Part shown: positions 8,719 through 16,942 of the stretch, piece after piece
How the letters are laid out: every line of letters starts with the position of its first letter
Numbering within the stretch: the first letter of the stretch is position 1
The notes under the pieces: generated by a model
Databases searched by the model: none
What the model was told of the DNA's origin: nothing
Seen by the model: only the letters and a program-made list of their open reading frames with translations
Position numbers and translations under genes: made by a program
NCBI GenBank assembly: GCA_026388335.1
Contig: JAPLJZ010000077.1
Location: 1-41,349, forward strand
Source of the DNA: Deltaproteobacteria bacterium
GTDB taxonomy: Bacteria; Desulfobacterota; Syntrophia; Syntrophales; UBA8958
Direction: 5' to 3'
Length of the DNA: 41,349 nucleotides

Positions 8719-9168
8719 ATGAGTCTCGAGAGTCAGAAGAGCATGATAATGGCCTTGGTTATTGCCTGTCAGCTTGGTCTGCTTGTTGCCATGCCTCCCC
8801 TTCAGGCAGAAACTACTTTCCCACCGGAAACAATCATAAAAGAGCAAAAGAATTCTGCCGTCGTGGAGGAGCCAGAGGGCGTAGAGGGCAAAGCCTACTA
8901 CTACGCCAAGCGCTACAACAAAAAGAGAACCAGTTCCGGGGCGCGCTACAACCCTCGGAAGCTGACGGCGGCCCATCCGACTATTCCCCTTGGTAATCGG
9001 CTAAAAGTAGTGAACCTCGCCAATGACAGATCGGTGGTGGTGACCGTCAATGATCGCTGCCGCAAGCACAGTTTTGAATTCATCGATTTGTCACAGGCGG
9101 CGGCGCGTAAACTTGGGTTTCTTGGCAAGGGGATGGCGCGGGTGCGGATCATCCCGATCGAAGAGTAG
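8719..9168 (+). CDS. RlpA-like exported double-psi beta-barrel protein
   Basis: A 149-residue secreted protein with a Sec-type signal peptide (hydrophobic core about 9-25, likely cleavage after LQA near residue 30), a short linker and a double-psi beta-barrel domain (about 56-147). RlpA is a lytic transglycosylase of the septal ring that cuts peptidoglycan strands lacking stem peptides. The residues in the positions of the catalytic His and Asp of RlpA are present: LTAAHPTIPLGN (His86) and VTVNDRCR (Asp112), although the usual DRGP is DRCR here. No lipobox cysteine is seen and there is no SPOR domain, so it is shorter than E. coli RlpA. The ribosome-binding site is weak. Confidence 0.83.
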   Translation: MSLESQKSMIMALVIACQLGLLVAMPPLQAETTFPPETIIKEQKNSAVVEEPEGVEGKAYYYAKRYNKKRTSSGARYNPRKLTAAHPTIPLGNRLKVVNLANDRSVVVTVNDRCRKHSFEFIDLSQAAARKLGFLGKGMARVRIIPIEE

Positions 9169-9212
9169 TATGACTCCCCCTAAGACTGGATTTCAATAAT
9201 ATCAAGTAGTTG

Positions 9213-10025
9213 TCATTGCGGCTGATGGCCGTCAAGGGTAAGAGCGAGTTCCCGATCATAGGCACCGTAGTCGCTGAGATTGTTGTGCCCGCCTCCATCG
9301 ATCCGGATCAGCTTGTGTGGCGATTTGATTAGCAGCTCCAGTCTAGCGCTGGCGTCAAAGGGGATGATGTCGTCCTTGGTTCCGTGGATGAGATAAACAG
9401 GACAGGCAACCTCCGGGATCCAGAGATCCGTCCGAAAGGGATATTTCAGGAAAAGGGAAATAAGTCCTTTGGGAAGAAAAGGATAGTGATAGGATGCCAG
9501 GTCGGTGAGGCTCAAATAGGGCGACTCCAGAATGAGCATCCGTGGTTTCCCGGATTTGGCAACGAACGTCGCAATCCCCGTTCCAATTGATCTGCCGTAC
9601 ACGATGATCCGGTTTTCCGGATAGGACTTTTTCAAATAGCCGTAGACCGCCAGCCCGTCCGCAAGCATCTGCTTTTCGTTCGAGATACTTCCGGTGCTCT
9701 TACCGAAGCCCCGGTAATCGGGAATCAGTATATCATAGCCCCGGGAGGTAAAATCCCTGGCCACATCTCCCCAGGTCCGCAGGCTCCCGGCGTTGCCATG
9801 AAAATAGAGAATGACCCCTTTGGCGTTTGCGGCCTTGAAGAGGACGGTGTTAAGGGTAGCTCCCTCAGCGGGCACATTCGCTTCTTCAAAGGGCCCGGAG
9901 AAGGCGTATTTATAGTCCGGCGGCAGGATTTCAGGAAAGAAGATGAGATTCTCCTGGCTGCAACCCACGATGAGGGTAAACAGACACGAGCAGCAGATGG
10001 GGGTGAGAAGGTTCTTTATTTTCAT
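9213..10025 (-). CDS. Alpha/beta hydrolase lipoprotein (BEM46-like)
   Basis: A serine hydrolase of the alpha/beta fold, about 270 residues. From ATG at 10025 the N-terminus MKIKNLLTPICCSC ends in a lipobox-like LIVGC (Cys22), so it is probably membrane anchored. Seen: oxyanion region LYFHGNAGS, nucleophile elbow GRSIGTG (Ser), acid in HGTKDDIIPF (Asp) and catalytic His in GGGHNNLSD. This matches the BEM46/ABHD13-like group of uncertain substrate. The frame is open to a TTG at 10070, but that start would bury the signal. Just upstream a GGAGG precedes a six-codon reading frame whose stop overlaps the ATG (see findings). Confidence 0.83.
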   Translation of the reverse strand: MKIKNLLTPICCSCLFTLIVGCSQENLIFFPEILPPDYKYAFSGPFEEANVPAEGATLNTVLFKAANAKGVILYFHGNAGSLRTWGDVARDFTSRGYDILIPDYRGFGKSTGSISNEKQMLADGLAVYGYLKKSYPENRIIVYGRSIGTGIATFVAKSGKPRMLILESPYLSLTDLASYHYPFLPKGLISLFLKYPFRTDLWIPEVACPVYLIHGTKDDIIPFDASARLELLIKSPHKLIRIDGGGHNNLSDYGAYDRELALTLDGHQPQ

Positions 10026-10083
10026 GGTTTTGTGACGGTCATTGTAAGCCTCCGGGAGGAACTTTACCAAGTTTCCGACCTGA

Positions 10084-10114
10084 TACCATGACGATTGAAA
10101 GAAGGAAAGGGCAA
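10084..10114 (+). repeat. Short dispersed repeat, copy 1
   Basis: A 31-base stretch, starting TACCATGACGATT and ending GGAAAGGGCAA, that recurs with 29 of 31 matches at 31586-31616 downstream of purF. Both copies lie between genes. In both the plus strand would read MTI-(E/K)-RRKG, so this may be the remnant of a mobile-element gene. The rest of the 327-base gap 10026-10352 holds no other recognisable feature apart from a poor TTGACT/TATAGC pair near 10151-10177. Confidence 0.5.
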
Positions 10115-10352
10115 ATTAACAAACTATCACGTAGCCTTGGGGAAATCGTCTTGACTTTTTAAGCCGCATTGTATAGCTGTGAGCATAGTCAGTACAAACA
10201 AACCATGATTGATGCTGTCTTCAAGTTTGGGCATTGCCTCAGGCCAAAAGAAACGATTCGATCAACGTCGAAACAGTTTCCGAACCTTGATCATTCCAAC
10301 CATACGAAGTTACCGTTATAGTTATTAAAACATACGGGGTGAAGATAAAAAT

Positions 10353-12647
10353 ATGGGCATGAAAGACCAAGATCAGATCTCCGGGCTTCAGGAGATCCTC
10401 CGCCTCCAAAAGGGCCTTCAGGATATCACCAACTCTATTCACGCCGCTCAGAACATCAAGCAGGGTATACTGGATACCAGGGCCAAGATCATCGAGCTTT
10501 TTAAGGTCGTATCGGCAGATATCTATGTGGTCGATTTTCTGAAGAACGACATATATACCGTCATGGCCGACGGGAACTGGCAGAAAGAAATAAGAATCCC
10601 GATTGACAATCATACCATACCGGGTTTCGTCGCCAATACGGGAAGCGTCGTGAATATCGCCAATGCTTACGACGAACAGGAGCTGAAAAGCGTCCATCGG
10701 GAAATCATCCCATATCCGGGACCGGATGAAAGAGCAGGCACTCAGACCGTGCAGGTCATGGCCATGCCGATTCTCCACAATGATGAGTTGATGGGTGTCA
10801 TACAGGTCATGAACAAACTGGGACAATCCGAAAAGTTTACCGACGAGGAACCGATACTGTTGCAGGAAATTGCGGAAGCCTTCGGCATTGCCTTTGACAA
10901 TCAGCAGAGAGACCCCAAAAGAGGGAAATCAAAGTTCGTCTATCTCGTCACACATGACCTGATCAGTGAGGAGGAACTGAGTCAGGCCCGGGAGGAAGCC
11001 AGAAAGATCAAGGCGCCTCTCGAATCCATTCTCATGAAGAGGTTCAACATCTCCAAGGACGACATCGGTAAATCCCTCGGGAGCTTCTATAAATGCCGCT
11101 TCGTTCCTTTCAATTCCAAAACGATCATTCCCAGCGATCTGCTGACGAACCTCAAAAGAGAATATCTTCTCCGCGAACTTTGGGTCCCGCTGGAGAAAAG
11201 CGACGGTATGATCAATGTCATTGTTGACGACCCTCACAACATCCTCAAGCGGGACACCATCGAAAGCCTCCTGAGGACCAAGGTGGTCAGATACGATGTG
11301 GCCCTGACGGATGATATCACTAAGTTCATTAACTTATTTTACCAGACAGATGCGTCCGAATCGAGTTTTGACGATATTCTTGGTAAACTTGACGTAGATG
11401 GCACATCGGGAGACGAAGCTGAAGATGAGGAAACAGTCAAGGAATCGGACAGCGCAATCATACAGCTCGTGAACAAGATCGTCAACGACGCCTTTTCGCG
11501 AAACGCTTCGGACATTCATATCGAGCCTGATGTGACGGAAAAGATCGTCAGTGTCCGCTTCCGGATCGACGGCAGCTGTACGTTTTACCAGACCCTGCCT
11601 TACAGCTACCGGGCCGCGCTCGTTTCCAGAATCAAGATCATGTCCAACCTCGACATCACGATCAAGCGAAGGCCACAGGACGGAAAAATCAAATTGAAAA
11701 AACCCGGTGGTGGGGAAATTGAACTTCGCGTCGCCACGGTACCGACGCAGGGCAATGTGGAAGATGTGGTGATGCGCATCCTGGCCAAGGGAGATACCAT
11801 GCCCCTGGGAGCCATGGGCATGACTAAAAGAAATTATGGCGATCTGACGGCGATCTGCGAAAAACCCTATGGGCTCATCCTGGTAGTCGGACCGACGGGA
11901 TCGGGCAAAACGACGACACTGCACGCCGCGCTGCGCCACATCAACACGCCGGACAGAAAGATCTGGACGGCCGAAGACCCTGTGGAAGTCACTCAGCGCG
12001 GCCTAAGGCAGGTCCAAGTGCAGCCCAAGATCGGGTTTGACTTCGCCGCCGCCATGCGTGCCTTCCTCAGGGCCGATCCGGATGTCATCATGGTCGGTGA
12101 AATGAGGGATTACGAGACGGCCAAAACGGCGATCGAGGCGTCCCTGACGGGGCATCTCGTCTTCAGCACCCTGCATACGAACAGTGCGCCGGAAACCATC
12201 ACAAGGCTCCTCGACATGGGGATTGATCCCCTGAACTTCTCGGACTCCCTGCTCGGCATTCTCGCTCAGAGACTGGTGAAAACCCTTTGCAAGAAATGCA
12301 AGGAAGCTTATCACCCTACGGTTGACGAATACAATGAACTGGCGAAAAGCTACGGCGTGGAGCCCTTCGAAAAACTGAATATCCCCTATTCCAAGAACCG
12401 GACACTCTACCGTCCGAAGGGATGCGACGCCTGCGAAAAATCAGGATACAAGGGACGGGTCGGCATTCACGAGCTGCTTATCGGGACGGAAGCCATTAAG
12501 AAATCCGTTCAGCAGAAAGCCTCCATCGAGGCCATGCGGGACATTGCCATTTCGGAGGGCATGGTCACCCTCTTCCAAGATGGCCTTCTGAAGGCACTGC
12601 AGGGACTGACGGACGTCAAACAAATTCACAGGGTGTGCATCAAATAG
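10353..12647 (+). CDS. GAF-MshEN-PilB/GspE-type secretion or pilus assembly ATPase
   Basis: A 764-residue hexameric ATPase of the type II secretion/type IV pilus family with an extra sensory front end. Domains: GAF (about 20-185), MshEN/T2SSE-N (about 195-335, a fold that binds c-di-GMP in some members), an acidic linker (350-366), then the motor. Motor motifs: Walker A GPTGSGKTTT (513-522), Asp box with EDPVE (541-545), Walker B RADPDVIMVGEMRD, His box LTGHLVFSTLHTNSA and the zinc tetracysteine CKKC/CDAC (646, 649, 691, 694). It powers assembly of pilus-like filaments from the cytoplasmic side. No pilin, PilC or PilQ gene is nearby, so it is an orphan motor. It converges on the MglA/roadblock cluster, overlapping the last gene tail to tail by eight bases. 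Confidence 0.92.
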   Translation: MGMKDQDQISGLQEILRLQKGLQDITNSIHAAQNIKQGILDTRAKIIELFKVVSADIYVVDFLKNDIYTVMADGNWQKEIRIPIDNHTIPGFVANTGSVVNIANAYDEQELKSVHREIIPYPGPDERAGTQTVQVMAMPILHNDELMGVIQVMNKLGQSEKFTDEEPILLQEIAEAFGIAFDNQQRDPKRGKSKFVYLVTHDLISEEELSQAREEARKIKAPLESILMKRFNISKDDIGKSLGSFYKCRFVPFNSKTIIPSDLLTNLKREYLLRELWVPLEKSDGMINVIVDDPHNILKRDTIESLLRTKVVRYDVALTDDITKFINLFYQTDASESSFDDILGKLDVDGTSGDEAEDEETVKESDSAIIQLVNKIVNDAFSRNASDIHIEPDVTEKIVSVRFRIDGSCTFYQTLPYSYRAALVSRIKIMSNLDITIKRRPQDGKIKLKKPGGGEIELRVATVPTQGNVEDVVMRILAKGDTMPLGAMGMTKRNYGDLTAICEKPYGLILVVGPTGSGKTTTLHAALRHINTPDRKIWTAEDPVEVTQRGLRQVQVQPKIGFDFAAAMRAFLRADPDVIMVGEMRDYETAKTAIEASLTGHLVFSTLHTNSAPETITRLLDMGIDPLNFSDSLLGILAQRLVKTLCKKCKEAYHPTVDEYNELAKSYGVEPFEKLNIPYSKNRTLYRPKGCDACEKSGYKGRVGIHELLIGTEAIKKSVQQKASIEAMRDIAISEGMVTLFQDGLLKALQGLTDVKQIHRVCIK

Positions 12648-13977
12648 CTTTTTCAAGACTCACGGGCATGATGGTCGCTTTGACCACACCGTCAGGTTCA
12701 CGTGTAAAGACGATCATGAATGCGATTTTCCCCTGCGGAAGGATTTTATTGTTCGAAAGGTCGCTTCCCTGGGGGATCGACAGGGCGGAACGGATTTCCT
12801 CCTCGCTGAGACTGCCCAGCTTATCATCAGAAAGCACATTGCCGCAGTAGGATGCCCGGGCTGCCAGCAATGCGTCCTTGGCATCGTAAAGCTTTCCCAT
12901 CACCTTGATCTTTGCCACAGGATAATCCGCACGATTCACCGCTGTTCCCTCAACCACCCGGACCTTCCCCAAAAGCACATTGTTGACGTAGCGTTGTTTG
13001 ACATTAATAAATTTTATCTGCCCGGAAATGATTTGCTGCGGGCTCTTCTCAACCGCAAAGAATTCTTCTATGAAAGGAATATTGGACGACAGCAGTTGAA
13101 TGGCCTGTTGACCTGCTTCCGGGTTTATCCAAAGATAGCCTTGAATGGCGGCGGCGATAAAGACAACGAACAGGGCCGCAGCACACACCCAGGCATTGAC
13201 CCACAGGGCTTTTTCCCCTTTCGGTTTTTTAGGTTTTTTCGATGCCGCCTTCTTTATTTCTTCCACAGGCAACGAAACTGTCTTTTCGATCTCCGGCTCT
13301 TCTGACGGCAAAGCAACCGGCTTAATTATCACCGTCCTGTCTGCTTCCGGAATGAAGGCCGGGGCTGAGATTGCCGTTTTTTCATAGCATTTGCGGCTTA
13401 CATCGATATCTTCCGCCTCCGTTCTCTCCTGACCGGATCCCTCCTCCTGATCCTCCACCCGAACAAGAGACTCTTCGGGTCGTCCTGCCTCGTACGAGGG
13501 CTCCTCTTCCCGTCCTTCCGCTTCCAGTCTGTCAACCGCTGTGTATGTCTTTTCTTTCTCCTCTGGCAGCAACGGGGTTTCATCCTGTCTCATGGTGTCT
13601 TCTAAAACCGGCGCCTGCTTTTTCTCCGTTACAACCTCTGCCGGCATGGCCTGGTTAGACATGACTGAAGCCGTTTCTTTCTGTTGAAGTCTCCTCTCCC
13701 CTTCCTCGGATGGTGTCTGCGGTAAAGTGTCATCGGCCGCAGGGAAATGGCCTTCTCTCTCCAGTGCCTCTGTGACATCCGATTGAGGTGCTATCGATGT
13801 CCGTTCGATAACCACGGCTATATCCCGTTCAACGGGAGCGGATTCGGTGGAAAGAGCCGCTTCCTCATTCTTTCCTTCAACCGGGCCTGTTTTGACGGTT
13901 GCGGTGATCGTCGACAGAAACGCGTCAAGCTCCTGCTTCTCACGGATCAAATCGAATGATGCCTGCTCATTGCTCAT
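12640..13977 (-). CDS. DUF3426-like single-span membrane protein with long acidic N-terminus
   Basis: A 445-residue protein. Residues 1-245 are low-complexity, rich in Glu, Pro, Ser and Thr and probably disordered. A Lys-rich stretch KKAASKKPKKPKGEK precedes one membrane segment (about 259-284). The C-terminal 160 residues resemble DUF3426 (for example GKVRVVEGTAVNRADYPVAKIKV), a beta-sandwich like domain usually placed outside the cytoplasm. In many deltaproteobacteria an N-terminal MJ0042-type zinc ribbon is fused to DUF3426. Here the zinc ribbon is a separate gene immediately upstream, so the pair may be a split version. It is last in the MglA/roadblock cluster. Role unknown; a membrane partner of the GTPase module is an inference from position. 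Confidence 0.7.
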   Translation of the reverse strand: MSNEQASFDLIREKQELDAFLSTITATVKTGPVEGKNEEAALSTESAPVERDIAVVIERTSIAPQSDVTEALEREGHFPAADDTLPQTPSEEGERRLQQKETASVMSNQAMPAEVVTEKKQAPVLEDTMRQDETPLLPEEKEKTYTAVDRLEAEGREEEPSYEAGRPEESLVRVEDQEEGSGQERTEAEDIDVSRKCYEKTAISAPAFIPEADRTVIIKPVALPSEEPEIEKTVSLPVEEIKKAASKKPKKPKGEKALWVNAWVCAAALFVVFIAAAIQGYLWINPEAGQQAIQLLSSNIPFIEEFFAVEKSPQQIISGQIKFINVKQRYVNNVLLGKVRVVEGTAVNRADYPVAKIKVMGKLYDAKDALLAARASYCGNVLSDDKLGSLSEEEIRSALSIPQGSDLSNNKILPQGKIAFMIVFTREPDGVVKATIMPVSLEKAI

Positions 13978-14141
13978 GGTATCGCCTGTTCATGCCTGTC
14001 CTTTGCATCTCGGAAATCGAACGCTCGCGATGGCCTCGTCACGGGGTCGTGACGGCAGACCTGAATCTCTGCGTCTCTCTATGCCGGGCAAAGAGCTTCA
14101 TGCTAAAAATGTTAAAAAACAGAACTTGTCTTTGGATGCGA

Positions 14142-14312
14142 TTAATTCCCCAGCCCTCCCTGTTCCCTGGCCGTCGTTTTTAATGCGGCCTTCGGCACGG
14201 GTACCTTAATGATATCATTGCAGACCATGCAAATAAACATGATCACCCTTCCCTTGATTTCTTCAGGCTCAAGCACATATCTTTCACCGCATTCCTCACA
14301 AAACACAATCAT
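14142..14312 (-). CDS. MJ0042-type zinc-ribbon small protein
   Basis: A 56-residue protein starting MIVFCEECGERYVLEPEEI. It has CEEC and CMVC pairs separated by about 21 residues, the pattern of the MJ0042/zf family zinc ribbons. ATG at 14312 has GGAG eight bases upstream. A GTG at 14336 in the same frame is less well placed. It lies 164 bases before the DUF3426-like gene; that gap shows no clear promoter. Because the same zinc ribbon is normally the N-terminal part of DUF3426 proteins, it probably works with that neighbour. Confidence 0.72.
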   Translation of the reverse strand: MIVFCEECGERYVLEPEEIKGRVIMFICMVCNDIIKVPVPKAALKTTAREQGGLGN

Positions 14313-14392
14313 ATCATCTGCTCCGCACTCCCGCACGTTTGTTTCCTGGTCATTATATCCATCAGCCGGTACTTACTGACCTTCATGCCATA

Positions 14393-15478
14393 CTATTGGC
14401 CTTGCCTCCACATCTTCAATTCTGCCCTCAGGGCGCTGAATTCTGCGTGGATGGTCTTCTTGATCTCTTCCAGTGCGATATCGAAAGCCTCATGCGGTGT
14501 CATTTCACCGCTGACCGCCGGGACGGCTTCCTCGTTTCCCCTCTCTGCCTGCGGAACCGCCGCTTCCATTACGGACTGTTTTTTCGACAGGATAATGGGT
14601 TCGGCTATCACATAGTCACCCTCTCCCTCCTCAGCCCAGTAAGCCGCCTGCTTTTCCGGCTCGACAGGTTTCTGCACTTCCTCTGCGGCCAGTTGTGGTT
14701 CGTCTTTCTGCACAGCAAGATCGACCTTATCAACCCAATACCGGTATTTCCTGATGTCTTCAAGCAGCAAGGCCTGCCTTTTCTCCACCGTTAAATCTCT
14801 TGATAACACGACGCTCTCAAGGTCGTCGTATACCGACAGGAGCAGATTGATGGAACCGGCATCGGCTGCGGAACCTCTCACACGCACGTAACGCCCGAGA
14901 AAACGAAGAATCCGCAGAAATCCCGGAGTCATGCGATCGTCGGCCAAAAGATCATGCAATCGGTTCAGCTCTTCGTCGAACTTTATCATGATCGAATCGT
15001 TGATTTCCCACTCGATGGACAAAACGATGCTTTTCAGATCCTTGAGTGGAGAATACAATATCGATGTGGAGGTGGCCATTTCACCATAGATCCGATCAAA
15101 ACGCTTGCCTTTCTCCTCCTTGGCCGCCGGAGTGTCTATTTCAGGCATAATCCCTTTCAGGCTTTCGTGTTCCTCCGGCACTGCTTCGGCGCCTGCAGGC
15201 TCGGCATCCTCCCCGAAAAGAAGATTGAGCCGTTGCTCTATTTCTTGAATAAATGGAGACCCTTTGGGCTTATCCGGGACGCCGTCGATATCGAGATCCT
15301 CCATCTTGTCCAGAGGCCCCCCGCCCGAGACATTCGCATCCGCCGCGATATCTTTCAGGCTTTCGTGCATTTTCGGCTGTTTGTCTTTTTGATCAGGATT
15401 TTTTACATCTTCACCGAATAGGACATTGAGACGGTTCTCTACCTCACGAACAAATGATGATTCCTTATTCACTTCCAT
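14393..15478 (-). CDS. Uncharacterised MglA-linked protein with duplicated N-terminal motif
   Basis: I do not recognise this 361-residue protein. It contains two copies of a unit: SSFVREVENRLNVLFGED (7-24) followed by HESLKDI (38-44), and SPFIQEIEQRLNLLFGED (74-91) followed by HESLKGI (104-110), with Pro/Asp/Glu-rich linkers. A predicted all-helical region follows (about 142-255), then an acidic linker and a C-terminal amphipathic helix (about 335-358). It is cytoplasmic: no signal or membrane segment. The start overlaps the end of the MglA-like gene by ten bases, so the two are coupled and probably interact. The repeated motifs look like short docking helices, which would suit a scaffold or effector of the GTPase. 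Confidence 0.65.
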   Translation of the reverse strand: MEVNKESSFVREVENRLNVLFGEDVKNPDQKDKQPKMHESLKDIAADANVSGGGPLDKMEDLDIDGVPDKPKGSPFIQEIEQRLNLLFGEDAEPAGAEAVPEEHESLKGIMPEIDTPAAKEEKGKRFDRIYGEMATSTSILYSPLKDLKSIVLSIEWEINDSIMIKFDEELNRLHDLLADDRMTPGFLRILRFLGRYVRVRGSAADAGSINLLLSVYDDLESVVLSRDLTVEKRQALLLEDIRKYRYWVDKVDLAVQKDEPQLAAEEVQKPVEPEKQAAYWAEEGEGDYVIAEPIILSKKQSVMEAAVPQAERGNEEAVPAVSGEMTPHEAFDIALEEIKKTIHAEFSALRAELKMWRQGQ

Positions 15479-16095
15479 TTTTCATGCTCCCATGTCAGTT
15501 CCTTCTCAAGGGAAGACATCGTTGCGGATATGATTTTCTTCAAAGTTGAAAGGATATTGTTTCCCTCCAGGGCGCTGGCTTCAAAAGAGGGCGCCTTGAG
15601 TTGTTCGTTGAGATCCATCTCCATGGTTTCAATATCCAGTATGGGAAGGCCCTGTTTTGCAAGATCCCTCTTGTTGTATTGTATGACCAGCGGTATATTA
15701 AAGATATTCTTGTGATAGAGAGCAAGATTCTCCTCGAGGTTTTTAAGAGATATCATATTCTTGTTGCGTCTCTCCACCGCTGAGTCCGCCACAAACACGA
15801 CGCCGTCGACCCCTTTGAGCACCAGACGCCTTGTTGAGTTGTACTTTACTTGACCCGGAACGGTGTAAAGCTGAATCTTGACATCATATTCCTTGATCTT
15901 GCCCATATCAAAAGGGAAAAAATCAAAAAAAAGCGTGCGGTCGCCTTGGGTTTTGACGGTGACCATCTCGGAGTTGATCTGCTGACTGCACTTGTTATAT
16001 ATGTACTCAAGATTGGTCGTCTTGCCCCCTCTTCCGGGGCCGTAGTAGACGATTTTTGCCTGGATGAGTTTGTCCTTCAGATTAATAAAAGCCAA
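15469..16095 (-). CDS. mglA: MglA-like Ras-type small GTPase
   Basis: A 208-residue small GTPase of the MglA family, the switch that sets cell polarity and directs type IV pili and gliding complexes in Myxococcus. Seen: P-loop GPGRGGKTT (19-27), the MglA-type G3 region YTVPGQ with Thr78 where Ras proteins have Asp, LVLKGVDGVVFVADS and the G4 motif NKRD (141-144). Start is TTG at 16095. The N-terminus MAFINLKDKLIQAKIVYYG aligns with known MglA starts, and an AGGAGG run lies 12 bases upstream, so the rare start is credible. The MglB-type roadblock gene is upstream and a coupled 361-residue protein downstream. Confidence 0.92.
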   Translation of the reverse strand: MAFINLKDKLIQAKIVYYGPGRGGKTTNLEYIYNKCSQQINSEMVTVKTQGDRTLFFDFFPFDMGKIKEYDVKIQLYTVPGQVKYNSTRRLVLKGVDGVVFVADSAVERRNKNMISLKNLEENLALYHKNIFNIPLVIQYNKRDLAKQGLPILDIETMEMDLNEQLKAPSFEASALEGNNILSTLKKIISATMSSLEKELTWEHEKWK

Positions 16096-16166
16096 TTATA
16101 TTCTTCTCCTCCTTTCCGGGGACGCCTTTATCCGTTTTGATCCACCGGCCTCTTCATGGACAAGGG

Positions 16167-16562
16167 CTATGCTGTGACCAGGACGGCGGTCAAATCTTCT
16201 ATCACCTTTGCCGCCTTCAGCCTGAGAAAACCCAGAGATACCTGATTGCCGAAGATGTTGATCAGAAGAAAATCGTCATTGATCTTGCTGAAGTAGATAC
16301 TCTCTTTCTCTCCTTTATGAAACAGGAGAGAAAATTCATCTTCTCCCACGATTTTTGCCATGCTGCTCATAGCACCAAAGTTGGCGGCTGCCAGAGCCGC
16401 TAACGAATAGACATCGCGCACGCCATTTCCATTGTCGACACTGACAATGATATTGCCGGCCGTATCGATCAGCATGGCGCTTTGTACGCCTATTCCAATC
16501 AGGTTCTCTGTCAGGGCGTCATGTATCCTGTCTAATTGCTTCTGCCCCAGTATTAGATTCAT
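16167..16562 (-). CDS. Roadblock/LC7 domain protein, MglB-like
   Basis: A 131-residue roadblock/LC7 protein, the fold of MglB, which acts as GTPase-activating partner of MglA. Seen: GVQSAMLIDTAGNIIVSV, alternating strands and helices, LAALAAANFGAMSSM and FHKGEKESIYFSKINDDFLLINIFG, typical of the family. ATG at 16562 is preceded by GAGGG. The frame is open to 16646, but the extra 28 residues look non-coding. It is directly upstream of the MglA-like gene (71-base gap), the usual mglBA order. Upstream, 16563-16742 holds a TATAAT box and a 10-base-pair hairpin. Confidence 0.85.
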   Translation of the reverse strand: MNLILGQKQLDRIHDALTENLIGIGVQSAMLIDTAGNIIVSVDNGNGVRDVYSLAALAAANFGAMSSMAKIVGEDEFSLLFHKGEKESIYFSKINDDFLLINIFGNQVSLGFLRLKAAKVIEDLTAVLVTA

Positions 16563-16656
16563 TACACCCTCGTTATCCTCCGGCTCCTTTTGAGAGGGCT
16601 GAGATGCACCACTTCTCAATGTTTTGCAGGTGCTCTTGCATAACACCCGGTACCAT

Positions 16657-16697
16657 CAACCCTGCCCTCATCCACGTTGCGCGAACAGGCAGGGTTG
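16657..16697. other. Inverted repeat, 10-bp stem
   Basis: CAACCCTGCC at 16657-16666 pairs perfectly with GGCAGGGTTG at 16688-16697 across a 21-base loop. It lies between the small helical protein gene and the MglB-like gene. No T tract follows on either strand, so it is not a standard terminator. It may be an operator or an mRNA structure setting relative expression. Confidence 0.4.
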
Positions 16698-16728
16698 AAG
16701 GAATGGCAATCAAAACATAGGTTCTCGT

Positions 16729-16734
16729 ATTATA
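16729..16734 (-). promoter_or_regulatory. Possible -10 box before the MglB/MglA-like genes
   Basis: TATAAT on the minus strand at 16734-16729, a perfect -10 hexamer. No good -35 box lies 16-18 bases upstream, so an activator-dependent or chance match cannot be separated. It would place a start near 16722, about 160 bases upstream of the MglB-like start codon. Confidence 0.25.
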
Positions 16735-16742
16735 GGAGATAT

Positions 16743-16925
16743 CTATATGCTCGTATCCAGTATTTCATTCGCCGCAGTTTTCAACTTACTGATCAGCTCT
16801 TCCGTATCACTCATCTCCGCAGCCTTAGCCATGGATATCCCCGTCTTGGTTGCGAGCGCCAGCCGCCCCTTCACTCCAGCCTCTTCCGTAACGATCTCGA
16901 ATATACGTACCAGTTTCTTTCCCAT
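16743..16925 (-). CDS. Small helical protein, paralogue 1
   Basis: A 60-residue protein of unknown family, starting MGKKLVRIFEIVTEEAGVKG. ATG at 16925 has GGAGG five bases upstream; the earlier ATG at 16937 has none. Predicted to be two or three helices with no membrane segment. It is closely similar in protein and DNA to the product at 18442-18639: both contain LVRIFEIVTE, AGVKGRLALA, TGIS and DTEEL. Each copy lies 17-18 bases after a roadblock-type gene, so roadblock plus small protein form a conserved two-gene unit and likely bind each other. Confidence 0.75.
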   Translation of the reverse strand: MGKKLVRIFEIVTEEAGVKGRLALATKTGISMAKAAEMSDTEELISKLKTAANEILDTSI

Positions 16926-16942
16926 TGTCCCCTCCATGGACT

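Noticed and set aside
13371-13658. Pro-rich plus-strand frame opposite the DUF3426 gene
   Set aside because: Antisense of the Glu-rich disordered region, which gives Pro/Leu/Ser-rich noise.
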